A DNA stretch of 64,000 nt from Bdellovibrio sp. (GCA_016187935.1 JACPIU010000010.1:62001-126000); one strand, 5' to 3'. Shown: positions 36,631 through 46,521, counted from the stretch's first letter. The notes: generated by a model from the letters alone, not told the origin. Numbers and translations are program-made.

Positions 36631-37902
36631 GTGCTTTTTCGAGGCCCTCTCATATCGTTCATCTTGATACTTGGAATATTCCGGACCGTGCATGCAGCAG
36701 AAAAGCTTTCTTGGCAGATGTGTGTAGAAGAAACCGTGTCAAACAACTCGGAATTGAAATCTGCCTATCAGTCTCTTGAGTCGAATCAATATTCCGCCAA
36801 AGGCGCTTATAGTGGTTTTTTCCCATTGGTGACTGGTTCCTTTGATTATAACGAGAGTGAGGGCGGCACTCTTTTTTCCCGCCAGACCACTGACAATCAG
36901 CACAGGTATAGTGCGACATTATCGGCCAACTACTCCTTGTTTAACGGCCTCCAAGATAACGCAAAAGTTGCTCAGGCAGCGGCACAGCTCAGGAGTCAAG
37001 AAGCCAATTTGGTCGCTATTAAAGCAAAGCTAAGCTTTGACCTAAAATCCGCCTATGCAGAATTGCTCTTTGCTCAGCGCTCTCTCGGCCTTCAGCAAGA
37101 CATTATTCGACGCCGCGAAGACAATTTAAAACTGGTGCAACTTCGATTCCTGGGGGGAAGAGAAAATAAAGGCTCGGTGCTCCTGTCTAAGGCCTACCTG
37201 AACCAGGGCCACTATGAAATACTTCAGGCGCGAAATAATATCCAAGTGGCACAAGCGCAACTTTCTCGGGTGCTTGGAAGAGATGAAGAACTGGAGCTAA
37301 CTTTGGACGAGGATGTAACACTGGAAACATTATCGGAAGCTCCCGATTTCCGCCGAATTATGCTATCAACTCCAGATCATCATCAATTTATGGCGCAGGA
37401 AGACTCTGCAGATGCAGGAATAAAGGCGGCCCGTTCAGGTTTTTTTCCAACTTTAAGTTTGAGCGCCAGCACGGGAAGAGTTGGTTCGGAATGGTTTCCT
37501 GAAAATGAAAATAGAACTATTGGAGCGACTCTCTCATTTCCATTATTCGGAGGTGGTAAAGATTATTATGGCACCAAGAGTGCCGTGGCAACGTTTGCGG
37601 TGGCGAGAGCAAGTCGAGAAAATGGTGACCGGCAAACGCTCACGAGACTTAAGCAAGCTTACACAGCCTATGTTGAAGCAATAGAAAAACTGAAAGTTGA
37701 TGAAAGTTTCAAGCAGGCAGCACTCAAACGCGCTGAGATCGCGCGTAGTAAATATAATAACGGACTTATGAGCTTCGAGGATTGGGATTTAATCGAAAAT
37801 GATCTGATCGTTCGTGAGAAAACTGTCTTGCAAGCACAGCGTGATCGCACAAAGACAGAGGCAGCTTGGCAACAGTCCCAAGGCAAAGGAGTTATCCGGT
37901 GA
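36631..37902 (+). CDS. TolC family outer-membrane efflux protein
   Basis: Starting at GTG 36631 (GGAGG eight bases upstream), the 423-residue protein has a signal peptide ending VHA and two tandem TolC-type repeats. The repeats show LSWQMCVEETVSNNSELKSAYQ...., a periodic alpha-helical barrel pattern, and ATLSANYSLFNG / IGATLSFPLFGGG beta-strands. TolC proteins form the outer-membrane duct of tripartite pumps. It is followed by the macA-like gene with a GTGA overlap. Confidence 0.9.
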   Translation: MLFRGPLISFILILGIFRTVHAAEKLSWQMCVEETVSNNSELKSAYQSLESNQYSAKGAYSGFFPLVTGSFDYNESEGGTLFSRQTTDNQHRYSATLSANYSLFNGLQDNAKVAQAAAQLRSQEANLVAIKAKLSFDLKSAYAELLFAQRSLGLQQDIIRRREDNLKLVQLRFLGGRENKGSVLLSKAYLNQGHYEILQARNNIQVAQAQLSRVLGRDEELELTLDEDVTLETLSEAPDFRRIMLSTPDHHQFMAQEDSADAGIKAARSGFFPTLSLSASTGRVGSEWFPENENRTIGATLSFPLFGGGKDYYGTKSAVATFAVARASRENGDRQTLTRLKQAYTAYVEAIEKLKVDESFKQAALKRAEIARSKYNNGLMSFEDWDLIENDLIVREKTVLQAQRDRTKTEAAWQQSQGKGVIR

Positions 37903-38888
37903 TTGATCAAATAAAAAAACCACCATCAAGAAAAAAGCTTTGGATCATTCTTATCCTCTTACTAATCGTAGTTGTTGCTGTTTCGGTGTTTACTTATCAA
38001 AAAAAGAACAGTCTTGAAATCAGCTATCGGGAAGTTCGAGTTACACGGGAAAATGTAGCTGTGACAATTCTCGCAACGGGAACGGTGCAACCCGAGAACC
38101 GTCTTGAAATTAAACCCCCAATCGCAGGACGGATTGAAAAAGTCCTGGTGGAAGAAGGAAAAAAAGTCAGAAAGGGACAAATCCTGGCCTGGATGAGTTC
38201 AACCGAGCGCGCTGCCCTCTTGGATGCCGCGCGTGCGCTGGGTGCTGAGGAGTTAAAAAAATGGGAAGACAATTACAAACCTACACCGATTTTTGCGCCG
38301 ATAAATGGAACAATCATTCTTCGGAATGTCGAATCTGGACAGACTTTTACCAACGTCGATTCAGTTTTTGTCATGTCGGATCGCTTAACCGTAAAAGCAC
38401 AAGTTGATGAGACGGATATTGCTCAAGTAAGACTAAAACAGCAGGCCACAATTGCACTCGATGCCTACCCCGAGAATAACATTAAGGCCTATGTTGATCA
38501 GATTGCCTTTGATGCCAAAACGGTGAATAACGTCACTACGTATATTGTTGATGTTCTGCCGCAAGATACACCGGATTTCATGCGAAGTGGGATGACGGCA
38601 AATGTCACGTTTCTCGTTACTGCCAAGGAAAATATTCTCACGGTTCCTAGTGAAGCTTTGCGCGTGCGGGATAGCAAATATGTCGTTATGGTGAAAGACA
38701 TTAAGGGAAAAAAACCCCGTGAAATACCAGTTCAAGTCGGGATCACTGACGGTAAACGCACCGAAATTATCGAGGGCCTGGTCGAAGGTGAAACAATTTT
38801 GGTGGCCGAAATTAAGGCCCCGACAGATGGTCCTCCACAAAACAGAAATCCTTTTAGTCCGGCCAGATATCGTCGCAATACACGTTAG
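37899..38888 (+). CDS. MacA-like periplasmic adaptor with shortened hairpin
   Basis: Starting at GTG 37899 (AAGGAG seven bases upstream), the 329-residue protein has one N-terminal membrane anchor (about 12-31) and the lipoyl half-motifs. The first is ENRLEIKPPIAGRIEKVLV; the second is IFAPINGTIILRN. Beta-barrel and membrane-proximal domains follow. Between the two lipoyl halves there are only about 25-30 residues, where MacA normally has a much longer helical hairpin. It is the adaptor of the tolC-macA-macB unit. Confidence 0.85.
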   Translation: MIDQIKKPPSRKKLWIILILLLIVVVAVSVFTYQKKNSLEISYREVRVTRENVAVTILATGTVQPENRLEIKPPIAGRIEKVLVEEGKKVRKGQILAWMSSTERAALLDAARALGAEELKKWEDNYKPTPIFAPINGTIILRNVESGQTFTNVDSVFVMSDRLTVKAQVDETDIAQVRLKQQATIALDAYPENNIKAYVDQIAFDAKTVNNVTTYIVDVLPQDTPDFMRSGMTANVTFLVTAKENILTVPSEALRVRDSKYVVMVKDIKGKKPREIPVQVGITDGKRTEIIEGLVEGETILVAEIKAPTDGPPQNRNPFSPARYRRNTR

Positions 38889-38897
38889 GTGGAAGAT

Positions 38898-40850
38898 ATG
38901 CTTGAGCTTAAAAACATCCATAAAAAGTATCAGATGGGGGAGAATATCATCTATGCCCTACGTGACATTTCGCTCACAATTGAAGATGGCGATTTTATCG
39001 CCATCATGGGGGCATCAGGCTCAGGCAAATCAACGCTTATGCATGTTCTGGGTTTGCTTGATACGCCCGACGAAGGGTCGTATACCATTAATGGACAAGA
39101 AGTTTCAAAGTTGACAGAAGATGAGTTGGCGGTTTTTCGACGTGAAATGATTGGATTCATTTTTCAGCAATCTAATCTTCTTCCCCGCTTAACCGCTGTG
39201 GAAAACGTTGCTTTGCCGCTGCTTTATTCGAAGGGGAAAATCGATATTGAGTACGCTGGCAAACTTTTAGAACGTGTAGGGTTAGCAGAACGATTAGTTC
39301 ATCATCCCAATGAAATGTCGGGAGGACAGCAGCAACGAGTTGCTATAGCTCGTTCACTGGTAAATCAACCACTCATGATTTTTGCCGATGAACCAACGGG
39401 GAACCTCGATTCGGTGAACGGAAAGGAAATCATCGACATTTTGAAAAAATTAAATCACACAGGAATTACGGTAATCATTGTGACTCATGAGAATGAAATC
39501 GGCAGGCAGGCCAAACGTTTGATCAAAATGCACGATGGCGCTGTTGTCTCTGATGAGCGTCTCATATCTATACCAGTAACAGAAAAGGAGCATACAAATA
39601 AACGCTCTTTGTCCGTGAATTTTCAAATTGCCTACTTCATTCAGCATTTTTATCAAGGGGTAAAAACGCTGACCGTTAACAAGGTTCGCACCGGCCTTTC
39701 CATGCTGGGAATATTAATTGGAGTTGGTGCGGTGGTCACCATGATTGCACTTGGCAGAGGTGCCAGAAAAGCAATTGAGGAACAACTCTCTTCTCTTGGA
39801 ACTAATCTTCTCATTCTGCGTGCCGGAGCCGTTCGCGGCATGGGTGGTGTGATCGTTCAGGCCGGAACAACGACAAGACTGACGGCGGAAGATGCCAGTG
39901 CGATTATGAAAGAAATCCCAGAAGTGAAAGAAGCGGTTCCGAATGTTACAGGGCGAGCTCAAATTACATACTTAAATAAAAATTGGAATACTTCAGTTGT
40001 GGGCGTCTCTCCATCTTATGCCAGGATGCACGCAGATACGCCTACGGTTGGCCGTTTTTTTACTGACGAGGAGAATAGGAAGAGACAACGTGTTGCCATT
40101 GTAGGGGCGAGCATAGTTCGTGAAGTCTTCAGCGCTCAAAATCCGATCGGCAGTATGATCAAAATAAACAAAGTAAGCTTCCACGTTATTGGTGTTCTTC
40201 CGGAAAAAGGGGCAAGTACCTGGCATGATCAGGATGATCGCATTCTCATTCCTGTGAATACGGCCATGCGTCGTCTGTATGGGAAAGATTATGTGGATAA
40301 CATTGACATTGAAGTTACTTCGGCAGAACTGACATCACAAGTTCAAGATCAAACATTTGAACTCATGTTATCACGTCACCGCATTCCCGTTTCTCAAAAA
40401 CAAGATGCCTTTCAGATCAGAAACTTGGCGGATATTCAAGCGGCCTTGTCAGCGAGTACTCAAGTTATGACCCTGCTCCTCTCCATCATCGCGGCTATCT
40501 CACTTATAGTGGGTGGTATTGGTATCATGAATATTATGTTAGTCTCCGTTACTGAGCGCACGCGGGAGATTGGATTGCGGAAGGCGGTTGGTGCTAGAAG
40601 ATTGGATATTCTCTCACAGTTTATTGTCGAATCCGTGGTCATCAGCGCGGTTGGCGGTATTTTTGGAATTGTTTTGTCCTGGCTTGCCACAATCCTTATA
40701 TCGCAAATCGCCGGTTGGGCCACTTCCATCACACTCGGCTCCGTGCTTTTGTCTTTTTTGTTTTCGGCATCCATCGGAATCATTTTCGGATTATATCCGG
40801 CACGTAAAGCTTCGCGCCTGGCACCCATCGATGCCTTAAGACATGAATAA
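38898..40850 (+). CDS. MacB-type ABC transporter (ATPase-permease fusion)
   Basis: The 650-residue protein combines an N-terminal ABC ATPase with a MacB-type permease with four membrane segments and a large periplasmic domain (C-terminal GIGIMNIMLVSVTERTREIG). The ATPase shows Walker A ASGSGKST near 41, MSGGQQQR and FADEPTGNLD. MacB drives export of peptides, macrolides or other large ligands together with MacA and TolC. The ATG at 38898 has GGTGGAAG nearby; a GTG at 38889 would add three residues. A 123-bp MITE lies just beyond the stop. Confidence 0.92.
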   Translation: MLELKNIHKKYQMGENIIYALRDISLTIEDGDFIAIMGASGSGKSTLMHVLGLLDTPDEGSYTINGQEVSKLTEDELAVFRREMIGFIFQQSNLLPRLTAVENVALPLLYSKGKIDIEYAGKLLERVGLAERLVHHPNEMSGGQQQRVAIARSLVNQPLMIFADEPTGNLDSVNGKEIIDILKKLNHTGITVIIVTHENEIGRQAKRLIKMHDGAVVSDERLISIPVTEKEHTNKRSLSVNFQIAYFIQHFYQGVKTLTVNKVRTGLSMLGILIGVGAVVTMIALGRGARKAIEEQLSSLGTNLLILRAGAVRGMGGVIVQAGTTTRLTAEDASAIMKEIPEVKEAVPNVTGRAQITYLNKNWNTSVVGVSPSYARMHADTPTVGRFFTDEENRKRQRVAIVGASIVREVFSAQNPIGSMIKINKVSFHVIGVLPEKGASTWHDQDDRILIPVNTAMRRLYGKDYVDNIDIEVTSAELTSQVQDQTFELMLSRHRIPVSQKQDAFQIRNLADIQAALSASTQVMTLLLSIIAAISLIVGGIGIMNIMLVSVTERTREIGLRKAVGARRLDILSQFIVESVVISAVGGIFGIVLSWLATILISQIAGWATSITLGSVLLSFLFSASIGIIFGLYPARKASRLAPIDALRHE

Positions 40851-40863
40851 AGAGATTGATTTA

Positions 40864-40986
40864 GAGCCTATCCCAAAACCCTCATCTGCGTCGTTGCTCA
40901 ATCATTCGCTTGTGCGGCGTACACTCTGTGTACGCCTCCGCGCTCCCTCAATCGCGCCTAGCATCTGAAGGTTTTGGGATAGGCTC
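40864..40986. mobile_element. MITE-like element, 17-bp perfect terminal IRs, TTA target duplication
   Basis: The ends GAGCCTATCCCAAAACC and GGTTTTGGGATAGGCTC are perfect inverted repeats, and the inside is also partly palindromic (GGCGTACACTCTGTGTACGCC). The element is flanked by TTA on both sides (40861-40863 and 40987-40989). A 3-bp TNA duplication fits insertion by IS5-family (IS1031-like) transposases. It is too small to encode a transposase, so it would move only in trans. The long hairpin could also end macB transcription. Confidence 0.8.
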
Positions 40987-41403
40987 TTAGGTTGGGCCCT
41001 CAAGAATTTCTTTGAGTTTTTCCAAATCCTTCTTGATCCATTCGGCATCCTCTTTAAATTTGTCATCATCCATATCAGGTTGACGATAGAGTGTGAAAAC
41101 GACTTCACAACCATCGTTGTTACGAAGAACTCGCATTGGATTATAAAATGAAATTCCGGATTCCAAAGTTACATTATGATCGACGACACCATATCGATTT
41201 TTTTCAGCAAACTTAATTTTTATCTTTCCCATTGGAGAATTGGCGACCCATTCTCCATTAACGTTATCAATTGAGCTGCCTAATCCAGATGCCCATCGGG
41301 GAAGATTGCTTGGATTTGAAACATAGTCGTAAACTTTATTTTGAGGACAATTTATTGAGATACCGATATTTTTGCTTTCTGAAGGTTTCAAGGTTTTCTC
41401 CAA
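40987..41403 (-). CDS. SRPBCC-fold protein
   Basis: The 138-residue product has the START/Bet v1-like layout: N-terminal strand ISINCPQNKVYDYVSNPSNLPRWA, strands around WVANSPMGKIKIKFAEKN and YRQPDMDDDKFKEDAEWIKKDLEKLKEIL as the long C-terminal helix. These proteins bind small lipophilic molecules. The stop codon TAA is part of the TTA target duplication of the adjoining MITE. It lies 14 bases downstream of the SnoaL-like gene. Confidence 0.75.
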   Translation of the reverse strand: MEKTLKPSESKNIGISINCPQNKVYDYVSNPSNLPRWASGLGSSIDNVNGEWVANSPMGKIKIKFAEKNRYGVVDHNVTLESGISFYNPMRVLRNNDGCEVVFTLYRQPDMDDDKFKEDAEWIKKDLEKLKEILEGPT

Positions 41404-41417
41404 GTTTCTGCTGCAAA

Positions 41418-41780
41418 CTAAAACATTCCATTTTCATTGGGAGAGTCTTTTGAGATAGTCTGTTCCACATCCCACATCTCAATGATTCGATCGTCTTGAA
41501 AACGCATAATATGCACCACCGCAATTTCCAATTCACTAGGCTTTTGTATTACATGTGAGTATGTGACCACAATAGCGCCATCTTCAAGCACCATTTTCGT
41601 CGCAAATGATTTGTTAGGCATTGTAATGGCGTTCTCTTTCATGGCCAAGCGAAGCGATTCACGATCTCCTCGAAAATATTGATTGTGATGTTGGAAATTA
41701 GGATCGATGTATTTCTCAAAAGCTTCATCCACATTTCCTGAAGATACCAGATGGAGAAAATCGATAGCTTCGTTTTTCAT
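41418..41780 (-). CDS. SnoaL-like / ester cyclase-like small protein
   Basis: This 120-residue NTF2-like fold protein shows LHLVSSGNVDEAFEKYIDPNFQHHNQYFRGDRESL, MKENA, and the final strands VVHIMRFQDDRIIEMWDVEQTI. Such enzymes act as hydrolases, isomerases or ligand carriers. It is probably cotranscribed with the SRPBCC gene (14 bases apart). Confidence 0.8.
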   Translation of the reverse strand: MKNEAIDFLHLVSSGNVDEAFEKYIDPNFQHHNQYFRGDRESLRLAMKENAITMPNKSFATKMVLEDGAIVVTYSHVIQKPSELEIAVVHIMRFQDDRIIEMWDVEQTISKDSPNENGMF

Positions 41781-41856
41781 GGCACTTTCCGTCGGCTGGA
41801 TTTGCGGGAATTATTGATATTTGGGAATATGATTTCTGAAAAGTCCTTAACAAAAA

Positions 41857-42768
41857 TCATAGAACGTGCCTCTTCATGTATTCGACTAGCTGTTCAAGAG
41901 CAACAGACCAGCCATGATGAAAACCCATCTCTTCATGCTGCTTGCGAATCACTTCATCTTTGTGAATTGCAACAGCACGGTATTTTGTTCCTTTATCATG
42001 GGGTTCAAAAGTCACGATAGCTGTGAAGAAGGGATTCTGCGCTGGACGGTAATTCGCCAGCAGAGTATCGGTCCAAACGAGTCTATTATTTTCCACAACC
42101 TCAAGAAAGCAGCCATAGAGCGGAGAATCTTTACCCTCGGGTGAGCGCATGATCGTATTGAAAATTCCCCCCGGACGCAAATCAATTTCGCAACTGATGG
42201 CCTTCCAGGGGCGCGGGCAGAACCAATGTTTTAATATTTCAGGTTGAGTCCATGCTTGCCACATTAAATTTGGTGGCAGTTCGACAAAGCGTTCGAGAAC
42301 TAAATCGAGTTTTGGATTTGGAGTATATTCGTTCGAACCACGATCCAAGAGCGATGTTAGCCGGTCAAGATTTTGTTCGTTGGCCTCAATGGCATATTTT
42401 TTGGCTTCTTCACAATCTCCAATGGAATCAAAAGTTGCTTGATAAGATATCTTGGTTCGCTTTCCCAAATCATCGAAAGTGGCTCGGACATGAAAGTGGG
42501 GTATTGAGAGATGTTCGAGGATCACTATTCGGGGACTATGTATTTCAACGAATCGAATGTGATTTTGATAATTGGTGCCATCAGGCCCATGCATGACAAA
42601 ATTCCAAACACCCCCGGGTTTAAAATAGAAATCCTCAAAAGTGTTGGTGAAACCATGGGGTCCCCACCACTGTGCTAGTAATTTTGGATCCGCCCATGCA
42701 TTAAATACAGCATCACGAGAATGGCCAATGATTCTAGTGGTAATGATTTGCCGATCGCTTTGGTCCAT
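41857..42768 (-). CDS. Tandem AHSA1/SRPBCC-domain protein
   Basis: The 303-residue protein carries two AHSA1-type START-like domains one after the other. The first runs about 10-150 ([35 protein letters not shown]). The second runs about 160-300 ([42 protein letters not shown]). Single-domain members are common in bacteria and bind unknown hydrophobic ligands; a two-in-one version is less usual. The ATG at 42768 has GGGAGG upstream; a start at 42798 would add ten residues. Confidence 0.87.
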   Translation of the reverse strand: MDQSDRQIITTRIIGHSRDAVFNAWADPKLLAQWWGPHGFTNTFEDFYFKPGGVWNFVMHGPDGTNYQNHIRFVEIHSPRIVILEHLSIPHFHVRATFDDLGKRTKISYQATFDSIGDCEEAKKYAIEANEQNLDRLTSLLDRGSNEYTPNPKLDLVLERFVELPPNLMWQAWTQPEILKHWFCPRPWKAISCEIDLRPGGIFNTIMRSPEGKDSPLYGCFLEVVENNRLVWTDTLLANYRPAQNPFFTAIVTFEPHDKGTKYRAVAIHKDEVIRKQHEEMGFHHGWSVALEQLVEYMKRHVL

Positions 42769-42872
42769 AATTTCCTCCCGGAAAATAATTATAGCCAATT
42801 TGATCTTGAAGCAGGCCTCGACAAAAGTGCTGTTGCTGTAATCATTTATTTCGATGACAAAAGCTAGCGTAA

Positions 42873-43499
42873 TTAGTAGAGCGTATCCTTCAAGGATTCT
42901 TCATATTGTTTTGCTTTTTCAGCAATTTCATCTTCTGAAAGTTCTATTCCCAGTTGTTGACGTGATGCCTTGATGTAAGTTTTAAGATCTTTTATATCAA
43001 CGCCTCTTTTCCACAGATCTGATCTAATTAAGGCCTTGGGACAATGGAGATAAACCTCATCAATTTCAACCACGACAACAACGGTTGGCGTCTTGGACTT
43101 AAAGGACATCTCCGACAATACTTCAGGATCGTGGCATATTTTAGCTCGTCCATTGACTCTCAGTGTTTCGTTACGGCCTGGAATAAAAAAGAGAAGTCCA
43201 ATTTTGGGATTATGAATAATATTAACCAAGCTATCCAATCGATTATTACCCTTGCGATCAGGAATCACGATGGTTTTATCGTCGACAATTTTTACAAATC
43301 CAGGTTGATCTCCCTTGGGAGAGCAATCGGTTGATCCATTAGGATTTGTTGTGGCCAAGCATAGAAATGGGGATTGCTGGATAAATTCTTTTGAGGGGAG
43401 ATCGAGAGCGTCTTTTTGCTTCAGTAATGATCTTTCGTTAGGAGCACCATAAAATTCTCTTAGCTGTTTTTCGGAAGAGATAATTTTTTTAAATTTCAT
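42873..43499 (-). CDS. Pyridoxamine 5'-phosphate oxidase-like FMN-binding protein
   Basis: The 208-residue protein resembles the MSMEG_1061-type PPOX family: [40 protein letters not shown] near 45-85, [33 protein letters not shown], and [12 protein letters not shown]. Members bind FMN or the F420 cofactor; the substrate is unknown. It stands 104 bases before the AHSA1 gene on the same strand. Confidence 0.83.
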   Translation of the reverse strand: MKFKKIISSEKQLREFYGAPNERSLLKQKDALDLPSKEFIQQSPFLCLATTNPNGSTDCSPKGDQPGFVKIVDDKTIVIPDRKGNNRLDSLVNIIHNPKIGLLFFIPGRNETLRVNGRAKICHDPEVLSEMSFKSKTPTVVVVVEIDEVYLHCPKALIRSDLWKRGVDIKDLKTYIKASRQQLGIELSEDEIAEKAKQYEESLKDTLY

Positions 43500-43634
43500 A
43501 ATTGTCAGTGGTTAAATCATATTCTATGCAATTATAAGTCAAGCTCTCAGTCCTGAACACTTTTCGGGTTGCTTTTGACGTGGTAAATCTTTGCACTGTA
43601 AGTAGATTCGTAAGAAATTCGATGTGAGATTAAC

Positions 43635-44276
43635 ATGCATAATTATGGTGTCATCTTTGATTGTGACGGAACGCTTCTAAACTCTCTTGGCCACGCCACG
43701 ACTTCATTTAACTGGGCACTAGAAAAAATTGGAGAGGCACGGAGAACTCCCGACGAAATTAAAAAGTTCTTTGGTCGGGGTGCAAATCGTATTTTCCTGC
43801 AACTATTAGGTGATGAAACGAAAGCACAACGGGCCTTTGACAGCTATTGCCATCACCAGTCTGAGCTGGCCTTGGATATTCAGCTCTTTCCCGGAATTCA
43901 AGAATTGCTGCAAGGGCTGAACGAATTAGATGTGCCAATGGCCATTGTTACCGGAAGGCATGAGAGAGACCTCGAGGCCATCCTTTCCCGTCACAACTTA
44001 GGCAAATATTTTGTAACAATGATTGCCGATAATCATCTCCCGAAATCAAAACCGGCACCTGATGGAATCCTCTTGGCTGCATCACGATTGAAGCTGGATG
44101 CTTCCAACACATATTACGTTGGCGATTCGACAATGGATTTGCAGGCAGCTAAAGCTGCTGGGGCAAAGTCCGTGGCCGCGCTGTGGGATCCCCTTGTGGA
44201 TATCGAGGACATGAATAGGGAGAACCCCACACATCAATTCAGTAGGCCGATTGAACTACTTTCTATTTTTGAATAG
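43635..44276 (+). CDS. HAD-family hydrolase (phosphoglycolate phosphatase-like)
   Basis: The 213-residue protein has the HAD motifs FDCDGTLLNS (residues 8-17), VTGRHE (motif II), K at SKPAPDG (motif III), and GDSTMDLQAAKAAGA (motif IV). A helical cap lies between motifs I and II. These remove phosphate from small metabolites such as phosphoglycolate; the substrate cannot be set from sequence. It is 87 bases before the glycosylase gene. Confidence 0.85.
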   Translation: MHNYGVIFDCDGTLLNSLGHATTSFNWALEKIGEARRTPDEIKKFFGRGANRIFLQLLGDETKAQRAFDSYCHHQSELALDIQLFPGIQELLQGLNELDVPMAIVTGRHERDLEAILSRHNLGKYFVTMIADNHLPKSKPAPDGILLAASRLKLDASNTYYVGDSTMDLQAAKAAGAKSVAALWDPLVDIEDMNRENPTHQFSRPIELLSIFE

Positions 44277-44362
44277 AGTCTAGTTGGGAAATGATTACGA
44301 CCCATGCTATCCTACATCCATCCGCAAGGTGTCACCGAAAAAGCATTTAGAGCGGAGGGAGT

Positions 44363-45037
44363 ATGCTTCCAAATCGATTCTTCGATCGAGACGCACAAGA
44401 GTTGGCGTGCGCGTTGCTAGGAAAAATCTTACGACACCGGGTCGGTGGACGATGGCTCTCTGCCATGATCATTGAGACTGAGGCCTATTATCTTGATGAC
44501 AAGGGTTCGCATGCATCTTTGGGGTTCACACCAAAACGGCGAGCACTGTTTATGCCTGCAGGAACCATTTACATGTATTACGCCAGAGGTGGCGATTCTT
44601 TGAATGTTTCCGCCCATGGCGAAGGAAATGCTGTTCTCATTAAATCGGCCCGAGTGTGGTTCGACCATGTTTCCCCTACCAAAAACCTGAAGGTCATGCA
44701 ACAAATGAATCCGTTGGGTAAAGACCAGCGTGTGCGGAATCCCGATCGACTTTGCTCAGGGCAAACACTCTTGTGTCGTGCCTTGGGATTGAAGGTTACT
44801 GATTGGGATCAGAAGCACTTTGAAAAAGAACGTTTTTTTATCGAAGACGTAGGAATAGCTCCCCAGATCATCGTGCAGACCGCCCGCCTTGGCATTCCAA
44901 AAGGTCGGGATGAAAATTTGCCCTATCGCTTCATATTTTCTGAACATGCCCGCTTGTGTACGAATAATCCTCTTCAACGTCGCATGGCCAAGGAGGGAAT
45001 TGATTATTTCTTGCTCCGTACAAAGAGGCCATTTTAG
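44363..45037 (+). CDS. DNA-3-methyladenine glycosylase (AAG/MPG family)
   Basis: The 224-residue protein begins LPNRFFDRDAQELACALLGK and keeps the AAG signature IETEAYY..DDKGSHAS..., RRALFMPAGTIYMYYARGGDSLNVSA and GNAVLIKSARVW. This base-excision repair enzyme removes alkylated purines; the catalytic glutamate lies in IETEAYY. It is adjacent to a HAD hydrolase, with no other repair gene until radD about 2 kb away. It is of normal length. Confidence 0.9.
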   Translation: MLPNRFFDRDAQELACALLGKILRHRVGGRWLSAMIIETEAYYLDDKGSHASLGFTPKRRALFMPAGTIYMYYARGGDSLNVSAHGEGNAVLIKSARVWFDHVSPTKNLKVMQQMNPLGKDQRVRNPDRLCSGQTLLCRALGLKVTDWDQKHFEKERFFIEDVGIAPQIIVQTARLGIPKGRDENLPYRFIFSEHARLCTNNPLQRRMAKEGIDYFLLRTKRPF

Positions 45038-45144
45038 AAGCATTGATCTTGTGATTGGTAGAACTTGGTACCTCTGTTGTTAACGAAAAAAACGTGGCAA
45101 AATTAACTCCTACTCGATTTTGAGGCAAAATAGAAAAGGATCTT

Positions 45145-46518
45145 ATGACAACCACAGCAAATCTTCTTTCTCTGATTGGCAATACTCCCTTGCTCGAAGT
45201 AACTCATCTGGATACGGGGTTATGTAAACTTTTTTTGAAGCTGGAGTGCAATAACCCAGGAGGCTCGATTAAGGACAGAGTTGGATTGTCCATGATTACT
45301 CAAGCGGAAAAAGAAGGACAACTAAAACCTGGGTTTACCATTATTGAGGCCACCGCTGGGAATACTGGGTTAGGTCTTGCTCTCGTTGCCTCTCAACGTG
45401 GTTATCCTCTTGTCCTTGTTATTCCAGATAAGATGAGCCAAGAAAAAATCAATCACCTCCGTGCGCTTGGGGCCAAAATTGTGATGACGCGATCGGATGT
45501 CGAAAAGGGGCATCCTGAATACTATCAAGACTTGGCACAAAAAATCGCTCGTGAAACGCCCAATAGCTTTTATGCCAACCAGTTTAATAATCCATCAAAC
45601 CCTCTTGCTCATGAAACCACAACGGCTCCTGAGATTTGGGAACAAATGGATCATAAAGTCGATGCTGTTGTTTGTGGGGTTGGATCAGGAGGAACGCTTA
45701 CAGGCCTGAGTCGTTATTTCTCAAGAGTTTCTCCAACTACCGAGTTCGTGTTGGCCGATCCTCAAGGGTCCATCTTGGCCGATTATGTGATGAAGGGAAC
45801 GATCGGGACTGCTGGTTCATGGTTTGTCGAAGGAATTGGGGAGGATTTTATTCCTTCGATTGCTGACCTTTCAAGGACCAAAAAAGCTTATAAAATTACC
45901 GATGAAGAAAGTTTTTCCACTTGTCGCCAACTTCTCGCCAAAGAAGGAGTCCTGGCGGGGTCTTCGACAGGAACACTCCTTGCGGCCTCCCTTCGTTATT
46001 GTCGCGAAAGCAAAACCACCAAAAGAGTTGTTACTTTTGTTTGCGATACTGGAAATAAATATCTTTCCAAAATGTATAATGACTATTGGTTGATTGATCA
46101 TGGATTATTGCCCGGGAAGAAACATCATGATCTGCGCGATTTGGTGACAAGAACACAGGAAACCAATGCCATAACATCAGTTCATCCGGATGATACACTT
46201 TTGGTGGCGCATTCTCGAATGCGTATCTATGAGTATTCTCAATTACCTGTCATAGAAGATAGAAATGTTATTGGTGTGATTGATGAGTTTGATCTTCTCT
46301 CCGCCATTCAAAGTGGAAAAGGGTTTGAAGAAAAGATTCGCAGTGTGATGGCATATAATCTTGTGAAAGTTCAATCCGATAAAAAAATGAATGATATTTT
46401 CAATATTCTTGAGAAAGGAATGGTTGTTCTCCTTTATCATGAAGATACATTTTTTGGAATGATCACGCGGACCGATCTTTTAAATTACTTAAGAAAAAAT
46501 CCACATGAAAAAATCTGA
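45145..46518 (+). CDS. Cystathionine beta-synthase with C-terminal CBS pair
   Basis: The 457-residue protein is a fold-type II PLP enzyme with GGSIKDR (PLP-binding lysine near 42), EATAGNTGLGLA (phosphate loop), GVGSGGTLTG and a C-terminal regulatory pair of CBS domains (about 335-450). It condenses homocysteine with serine or is a close cysteine synthase relative; the CBS pair favours cystathionine beta-synthase. A decayed Nudix gene follows. Confidence 0.88.
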   Translation: MTTTANLLSLIGNTPLLEVTHLDTGLCKLFLKLECNNPGGSIKDRVGLSMITQAEKEGQLKPGFTIIEATAGNTGLGLALVASQRGYPLVLVIPDKMSQEKINHLRALGAKIVMTRSDVEKGHPEYYQDLAQKIARETPNSFYANQFNNPSNPLAHETTTAPEIWEQMDHKVDAVVCGVGSGGTLTGLSRYFSRVSPTTEFVLADPQGSILADYVMKGTIGTAGSWFVEGIGEDFIPSIADLSRTKKAYKITDEESFSTCRQLLAKEGVLAGSSTGTLLAASLRYCRESKTTKRVVTFVCDTGNKYLSKMYNDYWLIDHGLLPGKKHHDLRDLVTRTQETNAITSVHPDDTLLVAHSRMRIYEYSQLPVIEDRNVIGVIDEFDLLSAIQSGKGFEEKIRSVMAYNLVKVQSDKKMNDIFNILEKGMVVLLYHEDTFFGMITRTDLLNYLRKNPHEKI

Positions 46519-46521
46519 TAG

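Noticed and set aside
40902-41114. 70-residue minus frame across the MITE and the SRPBCC gene
   Set aside because: It is a shadow of the SRPBCC gene extended into the mobile element.
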